Positions 53,235 through 64,000 of a DNA stretch of 64,000 nucleotides are shown here, piece after piece (positions within the stretch are counted from its first letter, which is position 1; each line of letters opens with the position of its first letter). The stretch is taken from contig VXAZ01000446.1 in the NCBI GenBank assembly GCA_013399875.1, forward strand, positions 124,001-188,000, written 5' to 3'. The DNA is from Gymnorhina tibicen. Lineage: Eukaryota > Chordata > Aves > Passeriformes > Artamidae. The position numbers were made by a program, and so were the translations under genes. The notes below the pieces were generated by a model. It worked only from the letters and a program-made list of their open reading frames with translations. It was not told the origin of the DNA and made no database searches.

Positions 53235-54696
53235 TCCTCTTTAAGAACACACATGTCGCTCAAGGACTGTGGAGAAGGAATTTTTAGTGTGCCCTCTTAC
53301 CCTTGAAAATTCATGTGGAATGTTACTTTCAAATCATTAGATTTTTAAACAGGATATGACACCCGCTCCCACCACACCATTTGGGGTTTAGTCTTGTGCA
53401 AAAAATGGTCAACCAGTGGAGCATCCACCTCTCCTCCCTCACTCAGCTATAGCCGTCAGCTTTATTTTATGGAAAAATAAATTAGTATTATCCAAACAAC
53501 TATACCAACCACCACTGCCTACCATGCTGTCAGCTGTCTTTTGATAAAAGCTGGGATGATACACTTCTGCAATTAACCTTCAACATCTATTCTGTTAAAA
53601 GCATTTAATTACTTCTCTATGAAAAACACTTTTCAGGAAGCAAGAGAAAACAAAATTCCATCCAACTTTCTGCTCAATTCTACTATTTTAATGCATAGGT
53701 AACTCCTTTATAAGTACATTCTTATCCAAAATCCCTTCACTACTTGCCAGAAATACTTGAGGTAATGCTGAAGCTTCTTGCTACATACAGTATTCATTTA
53801 GGACATAAAAATGTAAATAACAAAAGAGAAGTGATTGTTTGTAATCTATGGAATAAAACAATGTGCTTTTAGAGAAATTTCATGTTGCTGCTACCAGACG
53901 GAAACTCCCAGACAGAAAAGGCTTTTGTGCCTTGTGCAATCTAATTCGAGATATTTGGGAAATTCTGTGAAGGCACTTGCTGTCAACACTGCCTGAGAAG
54001 CACATTAAAAAGATTTGTTTATTTAAGTGACAGTATCGATAAACATTAAGACAGATGTGAAACAATGGCACCTGTGGCTGCGTGCCACCAGTACACCGTG
54101 GTGACAGTCTTGGCTCATGAAAATGAACAAATACCTTCTCTAGTCTTTGACTATATCTTGTTTTCCACTAGCTCAGGATTTGCACTGGACTGGGCACTGT
54201 CTGCCTCACAGAGAGGCAAAGCCCAACCCTACCCCGACTTGAGCGAGGGCCCCAGTTCCCAGCGGCTCCCCCTTAGTGGAGGGGCACAGAGGCTGTTCAG
54301 TTCACTCCACCCCACAACCCAAACTCTCTGCGTTCACCTGTGCCACTGCCCAGGGGAGCAGCTGGTCCCAGAGCCAGGGGACACCACCCAAATCCTCTGC
54401 CTGCCCTTAACCATGGCACCTCGTGTTTTGACATGGCCACAGCCACATTCTGCCTTGTGGCTGTGCCTCGAGGCCATGCAGGGAGCCCACTATTACTGCA
54501 TTCCTTGCTGCTGCCCCACAGCTATTGGACGTTTTCTTAAACCTGGGAAGTTTTGGTGTAAAGCCCCTCTGTGTGGATGATCAGTTCTAGCCACCTAACT
54601 AATTCACCTCTGATTTATTTACCCCAGAACCAGCTGCTGTTGGGTGTGGGCTGCGATGTCCACACATGGAGCCACTGGTTCCCAGTGGAGGAGGGA

Positions 54697-54775
54697 CAGT
54701 GGCACAGCTCAGTTGCTTGGAGAATGGTGCTGACAACACCAAGGTTTTGGGTTTGATCTTGGGATGGGCCATTCA
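54697..54775 (+). mobile_element. Decayed tRNA-Ile-derived SINE head (TguSINE1-like) or tRNA-Ile pseudogene
   Basis: The segment ggcacagctcagttgcttgg, then aatggtgctgacaacaccaa, then gggtttgatcttgggatggg follows tRNA-Ile(AAT). It keeps an A-box-like agctcagttgcttgg and a B-box-like ggtttgatctt, with GGTGCTnAnAACaCCAAGG around the anticodon arm. The arms no longer pair well, so it is not a working tRNA. Passerines carry a tRNA-Ile-headed SINE (TguSINE1) mobilised by CR1. The CR1-like tail expected after the head is not clear here, so a lone tRNA pseudogene remains possible. Confidence 0.5.
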
Positions 54776-57700
54776 CACCAGGGCTGACCTGGAGGAACAG
54801 AGTTCTGTCTTCAGCACAATACTTGAACTGGATGCCTTCAAAAAGCATATTTTGCTCCTGGTTAGATACCAGCTCAAGGAGGGTTTCTACCACGCTGCTC
54901 AGGATAGGGAACACTGAGTTTTCCTGGAGCAAAATTAATAATTACAGCAAAGGTTTGTCGCTGTTCTTCCCCAGTTGTTTATTTTTCAGGGAAAACAAAC
55001 AATGCCAACGGAAATGCCAACATGTTTTTCTAGGAAGAGGCCAGAACATATCATATCTATCTCCTGTTTCACTGTATGCCATATTTACATTATAGCTGCT
55101 ATTGAAGGTCCAGGTCTGAGAGAACCTGTCAGGTGTCTTCAGTGGCACCACACACACCAAGACATTAACGAGCTGAGTGGGCTCTGAATAATCTTAAGGA
55201 ATGACATTTAAGACACTTTAAAAGGAAAGTTTTTCCCCAATACAAAACAAAAACACAAGGCAATTCTGTGTATAGTCTGAAGGCCTGAAACAATCCCATT
55301 GCTCAGATGCCAATAAACATCACTCACCAGTTCAGCTTCCTGCAATCATTCTCAGGGTGGTAACTCCACAGAAAATACATGTAACTGCACTGGTTTAAGA
55401 AGATAAGAAGCTTTTTTCCCCAAAACACTTTGCTCCAAGTACAATTAATTGATTTTATAGCTGTGACTCAAGACCTATGTGAAAGAGTGAATTATAAATA
55501 TTACCCAAAATGTCAAACTATATGGCATTCCAGGTGCTAGGTACTCATATCTTCACCCAACATAGCCATGAGGAGACCCTCTCTAATCACAGCTGAGACC
55601 CCAAGCTTCAAAGCAGACCTTTTGAAGGTCAGCACAACTACCTGCCTGGATTCCTACAGATCAAGTGTGTGATCCCAAGAATTTGGAGTGTTCAACTACA
55701 CAGACCTGTCACAGTCAGGGCCAGGACCAAAGGACAAATACCAAAGTCCTGAAAAATGTGCTGTGCATTGAGATGGATTTCTGGGTGAGACTGTCAACCT
55801 CTACCAGTATTTCACAGCAGTAAGCTGTGTTGGGGATGGGATCAAATGACCACCTTATGTACGTGTGCAAAACATCAGTCTCCTTTATATTTTCCCCTCA
55901 TCTTTAATTGTGTCAGGACACTACAAATCTATGAAGAAAAAAATAGGAAGTAACTGAAATCAATGAAAGTGTTACAAACAATTAAAGTTATTACAGCAAT
56001 ACAAGAATTTTAATTAAAGATGCTGGGTCCAAGCAGAAATGCTGGGTTTCCCTGATTGATCCAGGCTGCTGGCTCAGCTCTTTCTGTGTGCTCCACCAGG
56101 CTCCTGCTCGCCTTTTGCTGCTCTAATTTGGCACCTTCTCCTCAGCAGCACCAGCTGCGCAAGGACTGTGTAAATACAATTGTGCTCAGACCACACTCCT
56201 TTACTCACAGACATTTGCTAGATGTTTCATGTTTTAGGTTTGATTTATAGGTTATATTTGTCTTTTTGCATTCTCTTAGTCTTTATTCTAATTTAGATTG
56301 TTCTTTTTTCAGTTACATTCCTCTTGAAAAAAGTGCATAATCTGTCCCTTTAAAAATGTATTGAATTGTAAAAGTTTCAATTTCCACGTGAAACTCTTAA
56401 CAGAAATGAACAGCAAAAAATTTAGAACCTAAGCATAGATTTTCAAATTTGATTAGTGACTTCCAAAAGCATTTGTTATTATGATTTTATTTAAAGTGGT
56501 TTACATTCTATTCAGTGTGTGCCCAATACCTTTTGAAAAATAGTCTTTTTAAAAGTATTTTCACATTAGCCTTTCCTGACACTGAAACAAATTATATCAT
56601 CTAGATTTCAAACTCTTCCTATTAACATCTACTAATATTTTAATTACAAAAGAAAAAAAGGATTGTTAACTGTGCAAAACAGTACCCTGGAATTTCATCT
56701 TCTCTACCTCCTGACAGAACAGCTTGGCTTAAATTTCCTATTAATTGTCTTCTTAAACACATGAATTTTCTTGTCACATTTAGAGAGACATTAGAACAGT
56801 GTTAGATGCAGGTAGTGTTTCAAACAGAGTTAGCAACAAAGACGTTGCTGGAAGGCAACATAAGAAACAGCTAGGTAGATGATATTCATGAAAAAAACAA
56901 AGGGATTTAGATTTTTTTTCCATATGTAATTTGAAATGAAAGACACGGATTAAGTTCTTTCATTTTTTTATCCTTTCCCAGGAAAATAATTTAAATCTTA
57001 TCTTGGGGGGGGGCTCATTAGAATATTTTGCTTCAATCCTCCATTAAAAAAAAAAAAATTATTGAAATGCAGCTCCGAGTTGTTTCTAGGATCAAAATGG
57101 TTTGGTACTTGGACGTAGCACTGCTAGAGTATTTTCCTACACGTGTTGGAAAGACGTGGATCCCCAGGGTGACAGGGTTAAGGTAGACACAATGTGCACA
57201 ACACCACTCATCCCATCTCCAGCTTGGATCTAACAACAACATTTGTCAGCCTGAAAGCCAGGCATGTCTTTTAAAATCAGAAATGAAGGCAGCAAAAGCA
57301 TCGTCCCACTTGTATTTTTATGTTATGAGTCCCTACTCAAATTCTCCCTCTTTTCTTCACAAGGTTTGCAGGAAACGCATCGTGACAAAATACAATGAAG
57401 AAATACCCTTTGTCAGCCTTTTCCTTCAATCCTGCTGCTTGTTCAAGGTGCAGCGAGGTCATGGAGGCAAAGAGGAAGTATGTGATGTAAAATTAATTCC
57501 TGTCCCTGACAATCAGAGGCTGCAGAGTGGGCTTGAAGGTAAGAGGATGTGGAGTAGCTACTCAAGTAGAAGAGTGTCATCCGTGTATCTCCCTGAAACT
57601 TAGACGGGTTATGGCTTTTCCTAGTTTATTATTTTAACCCCATGGTTGTGCCTTAGCCTGTCCCCACTGTTTGGATTTGCGAGGGCAGCCACTGTGAAGG

Positions 57701-58617
57701 GAGTGAGAGCTGTCACTCCTGGAGCCAACCTTCCGTGCAGCTCTGCCGAGCTCCTGCCTTCACAGCACTGCCGATAAGCTTTTCTCTCCCTGGTATTACT
57801 ACATTAATCCACCAAATCAGTTCACTTATCTGAGAGCAGTGCTTTGTAGAGGCTGAGACCATGGGAGCTGATCCTGCCACATGGACCTCTGCAGCCACAC
57901 AGCTGGACATGCCATGAGGCTGGAGACATGGCCTGAACCAGGATCACGGGCTTCTTATGTAACATAACTGCCAGGATTTTAAACTATTCTTGAATAAGCT
58001 AACCACAGAAGGCCTGAATAAATCTACTCATGTTTGGTTGGATTATGCAGCTTCTTACAAAGTTACTAGTTTTAATTGACAAACAAGCTTCTTATTAGCA
58101 CAGAGAAAAAAACTCCATTAATTAATTCTAACCATGATATAAAATAATTTGGTCGGCTAGGGTTTAAGTCATTTTCAATTATCTACTTAAGCACACAACC
58201 CAGAATCTACTTCTTTTCTTGGTAAGGAGCACTGACTTCCTCGGGGCCTTCATAAAGACTGCCAGCAAAGGAAGGAGGTGTCCTAGCTCAATTCAGACAA
58301 AGAAGAATTTGCTCTGCATCACTGTACCTTAGTCGTACAGTATGTCCTAAGGGGTTTTTAACCATGCCTGCAGATAAAGCACAATATGAAGCAGTGATAC
58401 AAGAAAAGGTAAACTTTAGCAGAGCTGTAACTGTGAGCAGCTTCCCCAGCAGAATCAGCTGATGCTCCTAAAGGGAAAGGTGGCAGAGCCTCTGCAGGTG
58501 CGTGGCTGTGTCCCCAGGGTCAGAGGGCAGCTTGGATTTCCTGCTCAGACTCATCAGACATTCACCTCAAGCTGTCTGCCAGTTCTAACTCTGTCCTATC
58601 TCTCACTACAAATAGTC

Positions 58618-58642
58618 AAAAAAAAAAAAAAAAAAAAAAAAG
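58618..58642 (+). repeat. Poly(A) run of 25
   Basis: This is an uninterrupted 25-A homopolymer, the longest in the window. No retrocopied gene body or target-site duplication was seen around it, so it is listed as a simple repeat. Confidence 0.85.
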
Positions 58643-59623
58643 CAGCATCACTGCACTGTTCCTACCATGTCCCAGGAAAGAGGCAGATGACACTGGGCTG
58701 ACTCTCATCAGCTCAGAGATCAGTTGGGGTGCTCACCTGGGAGTGGCTCATTTGTGACAGTCCTTCCTCCCATTTACAACCCAGCCAAGGAAACAAGCAC
58801 AAGCTGGAGAAGTGTTCTCTGGGGGAGCTCCCAGCAACCACTTTATTTCCCAGGAAGAGTGACTCCAGTAAAAGCAACTGGTTTTCACCCTCTTGTAAGC
58901 AGGAAAAAGAAAAAAACTTGTAGAAAAAGACAGGTCTCATTTTTCTCCTCTTTTATTATCTGCTAATATTGTGGCTGTACTTCTAGCTCTTTAGTGCCTA
59001 TGTGAAGGAGCTTAAAGCACATGAGGAAGAAACTAATTTTGATGCTCTCTAAATTCAAGAGGACAGACAAACATTATAAGTAACCCTTCACTTACTACTT
59101 CCTTCACAAAAAAACTATTATTCTCTCAGTACAACTCAAATACATTCTGAAGTTATTATAAAGAGAACAGTTCTGCAAGATTAATATTCCTAGGCTACCA
59201 TTGAAATTAACAGAGTATTTTGGCATCAGGAACTCTGCAGTATCAGGTGGTCATTAAAGCTCTCCAAATCTGCCTTGTAGTTTTTTCTATTTTCTGCAGT
59301 ATTCATTTCAGAGTATTCCAAAATAACCATCAATATTCTCAAGAGCCGTGCTGCATGTTGCCACCAAGTAGTGAAAAGAAAATTCAAGTTAGTGCAAGCA
59401 GTTTTAGAAAGCACAAGGAAGGAAAGAAAAATATCATTCACATGGGTGGAAACAAAAGTAGATCATTTATTAGTAAAAGTATATGGAAAAAAAACCCCTT
59501 GTATGTCTTAGAGTTATACTGAACCCAGAATTTATAGTATCCCTTCACTACTGAAAGAAAAAACATGTAGGATCTCTGCTACATTGTTTTCCAGTCCTTT
59601 GTTTCTCACTCTTACACACTTAC

Positions 59624-59689
59624 AGGTCTGGCAGTGATTCTCTGTTGGTCCCCAGCACCGTCCTGTGCAGGACTTGTGGCAACGACCAC
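59624..59689 (-). CDS. ERBB4: ERBB4 exon 5 (start of cysteine-rich domain II)
   Basis: This 66-bp exon translates to [21 protein letters not shown], preceded by a split Cys codon and followed by a split Leu codon. It is the beginning of the first furin-like cysteine-rich domain, with the regular Cys spacing of an ERBB disulfide module. The acceptor is ctgtcctgcag before GTGGTC and the donor is gtaagtg after GACCT. The split codon after it is completed by the TG that opens exon 6. The length equals what I recall for the homologous exon across the ERBB family. Confidence 0.96.
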
Positions 59690-62600
59690 CTGCAGGACAG
59701 ACAGAAAGAGAGAGATTGGAAATGTGGCTTCCTTTCATTCCTTTAACATCCAGCAACTGCGGAAGAGGAGAGTCCATCTTGTCTTTGGAAGGTTTTTATG
59801 CTTTAGCAAGGTTGAAACAGTGCCTGTAAAAAAGGCCCAACTAAATAACCAGACCTGGTGTCAAACTTATATGAAATACAGGTACTTATCTAAATGCTTT
59901 ATACCCTCAATACCTTTTTGGTATGCATTATGACTGGGACATTTTAAAACAAAAAGAAGTATGAGCAAGTCTGGAGGACTGAGGAACAGTATCATCACTC
60001 AGTGCTATCGTTATTGCTTTCCACAGCCCATATAAGGCCTGCTGATTCCTTCACAGGAGAAGAGATGGCCATGCTGGAAAGGCTATACAGCTACCTACCT
60101 CCTGTCCAATTTCATCTGAACAATGGGACACTCCACTCAAGGCCTTTGGTTAAAAGCCACCCCTCTTCCCCAAAAACTTGCATGGTCTGCATGTCCAATA
60201 TTATGGTAAGGGAAATGTGCCCTGTGCAACCACTTAACCCCAGTGACAGCAAAGCTCACAGGACCTTCTGTTTTCTGGCTGCTGGTTCTTTAGTTGCCTG
60301 TGGTTGTGCTTCAGAAGGAACCTCATGTTCCTTCAGACCTTGGATGTGATGCTCTGCATTGTCTTTCCACATGCTGACAGGTTTAGTCCCTGAAGAAAAA
60401 GAACTGTAGGTGCTTTCACTGTAAGATACAGCTGGAAGAAGAAGTGTTAGCAATGGTAGGTTTTGTAAACTACCTAGTAATTAGTGACTGAAATCCACTT
60501 GGACTGAAGTGGGAGTTGAGTTCACATGTTCATGTCATGGCAAAATGCTGACCCCTGTGAGAGGGAATGGCAAGCAAGGAGAAGAGCTGGAATGTTCTCT
60601 GGCTGCACTTCAACACCACAGGAGAGAGCACTTGGACAGTCCCACACCAGCCTGGGCTGCGAGAAAATGGAAACCCCATTCCATGGCTGCCATCTAGACA
60701 CTGCAAAAGTCCAGGCACACTCACAGGTGTGGCAGTGCCTGAGGGGCAGGCAGTGAAGCCCTTCACAAAGCCAGAGCTGATGGGATGAGCTGAGAAACTC
60801 AACATAAAGCTTGTGGAAGACTATGCACAGTCCTTATTGCTGGGCTTTTGATCGCAGGAACCCAGCCTTGTGTTTGATTATACTTTTATCCATCACTGAA
60901 TACTGCTGAGATTCTGTTAAGTGAATTTCCCCTTTGAACCTGATTCAGGTTCAATCCTTTTAATCGTGTATTAACAGCTGCTGCTGCTAACACTGCTCCA
61001 TTACACTAAATCAAATACTTGCCACATGCCCTGATGGGAGATGTGTCGGAGAAAGCGCAAAATTTCTCTCAGCTAAGGATGGATCACCCTAAAGACAAAC
61101 ACTGCTCCTCTGCTAGCAGTGTGCTCACACCTCCAAGATGTTACAGAGCTGGGCAAACTCACCATGATGGTCGTGTGAAGTCGGACTCCCTGTCACTAAT
61201 TTTTCAATGTCAGCATTCCTCCCTTGGCATTCTTGGTGCTATTGATGATGCTGCCTGCTAATTACCACACTGAATGCCAACTACCTTGTTAAAACTACCA
61301 GCTCCTTGTTGCATTTATGTTCATTTAAAGCAATTATACTTGGGAAACATTGCTGCTGACATCACCAGCACATAATTCGCTGTCACCTTCTACCATCTGT
61401 TTATTTAGATCACAAATGTACTATAACTACATAAATGCAAACTCATTCTGGCTGACAGGGAGGGCACTCCATCTGGCATGAATAATGCAACTTTAATCAG
61501 TAATAACGATTATTATGATTATTAAGAGACTACTGGAATCCTGCACAGAAAGCAAATATATCCACATTGATTTATAAGAATTAAAGTTTAAAAAGGTGAG
61601 GTAAACAGCAAATTAAAGGAAGAATTTTAGCAGATGAGGCTTGATAAGATACAGGTTGTTAGCTGATTTTAGTACTTGCTGAACTGAATAGAAATGCTCC
61701 CCTGGAAGTGGGTTTTATTAACTAGCTACTCCTGATCAGCAGGAGGAGCAGGATGGATGCACACTCAGAGCAGAGAACCTTCACCACAGTTCCCTGTGCT
61801 TGGTGCTCCCCTGAGCCAGACCATCCCTGCTGGGGCAGCTCGGGAGGAGCCACAACCCACCCACAATGTGTCCCCCTCTTGCAAGACTCTCCTCTATCCC
61901 AATCCTTCTTTGAGGTCCAACCTCATGCCTCTCTAGGCTCAGAGGTCTGGAGCTCAGGGAGAAAGCTGGAGGCCCTGCATCCAGCACCATAAAGCACTGC
62001 ACAGATCACTCATTACCACACATTCCTGAGGCACAGTAAGGCAGCAATTTGGCTGCTCCTTCCCCTTTTCGTCCCTGGATTCCACTCCACTCCAAACCAT
62101 ACTGTAAACACTGGGCTTTCCACTGTAATACATGCTGTGGGATAACACAGAAGAAACTTCAGCATCCCCCCAAGTGATTCCTAACTAGAGAGTCTGCCCA
62201 CACCTTTGTAAAAGCTGCACTTAAAATACAAATCTTCATATCTGAAGTTCCTAGGTGCTGAGCTGATCCTTGGTACGCAGCCAAAAATTTATTCAGCCAC
62301 CTCTATTCCTCCTGGAAATAAAAGCAATTCAGCATCTTCAAAACATCATTTAAATTTTTTTTAACTTGCGTGCCTGCTGCCTGGTACATGACTTTGTTTG
62401 GCGGTGTCAGATGATGATTTGCATTTAAATAGAGATATTTAACAATAAAGCAAGACAAGGCTGCCAGTTTCCTTTTTTCTCACTGGGAACTCAAAAGTGT
62501 CTGTTTCATTGTTTTCACTTTTCTCAGCTGTACAGACACAACCAGGAGCTGAGCTTGTAGGCAGCACACCTCTGAATTGCATTGTTATGTGTTCTTTTGA

Positions 62601-64000
62601 AGGTCAAATATACCGAGAATTAAAAATAAAAACCAAACTCCCTCCAAATAGTGTATCTATATTGGCTTGGTTGTTTAAAGAGAAAAATAACTTTCTTTGC
62701 TCTCAGTATGAACTGGTCCAGATTCTGCCCTCACATCCCTCTGTATTTCACCTGGTTTTCCCCACTAAGGAAAATCTGTCCTGTAATAAGGACAGATTGA
62801 AACCCATTAAAGACCAGCTCTGAAAATTAAGACAGAAGTAGTCCTGTGGAAGTCAACATAAGCACTCAGGAGCATAACAAGCATTCATGTGAGGGGCAGG
62901 TCTCACAATTAGATCTGTATGTCAGGCGTAAATGATAATAAATATATTGGCCCTAAGGTTGACAAGGCCCTTGGAGGAATTATGCTACTACTCACAGATC
63001 TTCCTGTATATATTTCTTAAGATTTTTAGACTGTGAGGCAACAGAATTGAAAAAAAAAAAAAGAAACAATTTGTCGCATAAATCATTCCTGTTATTCGTT
63101 GTGTCTAAAATATTCTAAACCCCTCCAGCGTACAGCAGAAAGGGCTAAAAGAATTTGGCCAAAAAAGCCCCTCTGCAGGGCACAAGCTTGGCCCATTCAC
63201 TTGATTCTTGCACATTAGTGAAGGCACATTAGAAAAACCCTGTGTTTTCCTTTTCCAAGCAAGATAAGGAAGGGAAGAATCTACAAAAGTCTCCTCCTCA
63301 TTACAGCTGGGACACTGGAGTACATTTCTGCTCCTGAATAGTAGCATTGTTTTGCACACACAGTGACAGTTTGGAGGCTTCCATAATTTTCACAGGCTTT
63401 GTTATGAAATCTAGGTTAAGAAAGGGCAGATTCCCACTGGAACATGAGAATTAATTTTGCTTTGGCAAATTGCACAGACAAAACCAATGTTTTGTCTCCT
63501 GGGCTGTCTTCTCTTGGCTGAAACTACTGCAACAGATCTGAATTACGGACTCTGGGCAGAGCACCTTCCTTGTCATTTCCAGGATAGAGTTTTATTTGTG
63601 GGAGATGCTTCTGCTTTCCCAGCCAGGGAAAGTCACCAGCAGAAAATTTTGCTCACTAGCTTGGGAAAGACCAAGGTTATTTCATCCTTTTGTTTTCCTG
63701 AGAACTGAGAAGGGCTTTCCTTTGACTCCAGACTGATTTTATTACTTCAGAAACAGTAAAACCGCAAAGGATTAAGTTACTGACGAGACAAGAAAAATGA
63801 AGTCCTCCTCTTAGCTCAAAGCTCAGTGTCATACAGAGAAGAAACACTGCTTCTTCCCTATCAGCTATGCCAGCTGCCTTGAGCAGACCCCTCTCAGTAG
63901 GAGAAGGAAAGCAGAAATAAGAAATGTCTCACTTTGCACAAAACCTACATTTACAGATGGTTTCTATCAGGTTAATAAATCATCAGTCAACATTAGGATA
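59690..64000 (-). other. ERBB4: ERBB4 intron 4 (partial, runs off the high end)
   Basis: This is at least 4311 bp of intron before exon 5. No exon 4 peptide was found on the minus strand. It contains an A13 run at 63050-63062 and a POU-octamer-like element near 62.42 kb. No LINE or LTR was recognised. Confidence 0.82.
62417..62424 (-). promoter_or_regulatory. POU octamer-like motif in intron 4
   Basis: ATTTGCAT is the reverse complement of the octamer ATGCAAAT. It is followed within 20 bp by aacaataaag, which resembles a SOX site, in otherwise AT-rich, apparently non-repeat DNA. An 8-bp match is expected by chance at about this frequency, so this is a pointer only. Confidence 0.2.

Larger units (their letters stand above)
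52786..59623 (-). other. ERBB4: ERBB4 intron 5
   Basis: This 6838-bp intron includes the 26-bp minisatellite next to exon 6, a GC-richer unexplained block at about 54.06-54.56 kb, a tRNA-Ile-like SINE head at 54.70 kb, a G9 run at 57005-57013, an A13 run at 57046-57058 and an A25 run at 58618-58642. The remainder shows nothing recognisable. Confidence 0.83.

Noticed and set aside
52813..53306. Long overlapping frames on both strands through the 26-bp repeat, looking like repetitive proteins
   Set aside because: A 26-bp unit without stops gives open frames in several phases automatically. There is no start context, no splice link except by accident, and no domain.
54065..54580. 171-codon plus-strand open frame
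   Set aside because: It lies in a GC-richer intronic block. The translation is Pro/Ser/His-rich with no recognisable domain, which is what low stop density in GC-rich DNA gives.
54697..54775. Functional tRNA-Ile gene
   Set aside because: The anticodon and acceptor arms are mismatched and both internal promoter boxes are degraded, so it is a SINE head or pseudogene.
58618..58642. Poly(A) tail of a processed pseudogene
   Set aside because: No coding remnant, LINE end or target-site duplication flanks the A25 run.
59690..64000. ERBB4 exon 4
   Set aside because: No minus-strand peptide resembling the end of domain I (VYVDQNKFLCYAD-like) was found; it must lie above the window.

Overview
The window is a stretch of vertebrate, almost certainly avian, chromosome. 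It lies wholly inside one gene, ERBB4 (HER4, the neuregulin-receptor tyrosine kinase), read on the minus strand. Sixteen coding exons were placed by translating both strands and finding matching GT-AG splice sites. They run from exon 5 (59624-59689, start of the first cysteine-rich domain) down to exon 19 (1982-2080, the catalytic-lysine strand of the kinase), and include both alternative juxtamembrane exons. Exon lengths (66, 119, 142, 114, 127, 74, 91, 200, 133, 94, 155, 75 or 45, 133, 123, 99) and codon phases chain without a break. The JM-a path is 1745 nt, or 581 whole codons plus two bases of a split codon. Exons 1-4 and 20 onward (rest of the kinase, CYT exon, C-tail) lie outside the window.

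Layout from transcript 5' to 3' (high to low coordinates): partial intron 4 (59690-64000); exons 5-8 encoding furin-like domain II (59.7-46.6 kb); exons 9-12 encoding ligand-binding domain III (45.2-39.2 kb); exons 13-15 encoding domain IV (31.6-27.6 kb); the alternative juxtamembrane pair JM-b (23739-23783) and JM-a (23546-23620), only 118 bp apart; a 17.2-kb intron; exon 17 with the membrane span (6255-6387); exons 18-19 with the start of the kinase (3632-1982); and partial intron 19.

About 97% of the window is intron. Three CR1 LINE 3' ends (12.85, 19.24 and 19.76 kb), a short reverse CR1 fragment near 0.96 kb, an LTR-like CpG-rich block at 47.27 kb and a decayed tRNA-Ile-like SINE head at 54.70 kb point to a bird. 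The tRNA-Ile head and the LTR style suggest a songbird, but this is not certain. A clean 26-bp minisatellite lies 140 bp from exon 6 in intron 5.

The most interesting local architecture is the JM-b/JM-a switch. Both exons are intact, in phase and interchangeable. The 118-bp spacer carries two GCAUG (RBFOX-type) elements, and JM-b has a much stronger polypyrimidine tract than JM-a. JM-a itself differs from my recollection of human ERBB4 at the two residues just before the reported ADAM17-cut bond. No second gene, RNA gene or CRISPR array is supported. All comparisons with human ERBB4 are from memory and not from an alignment run here.
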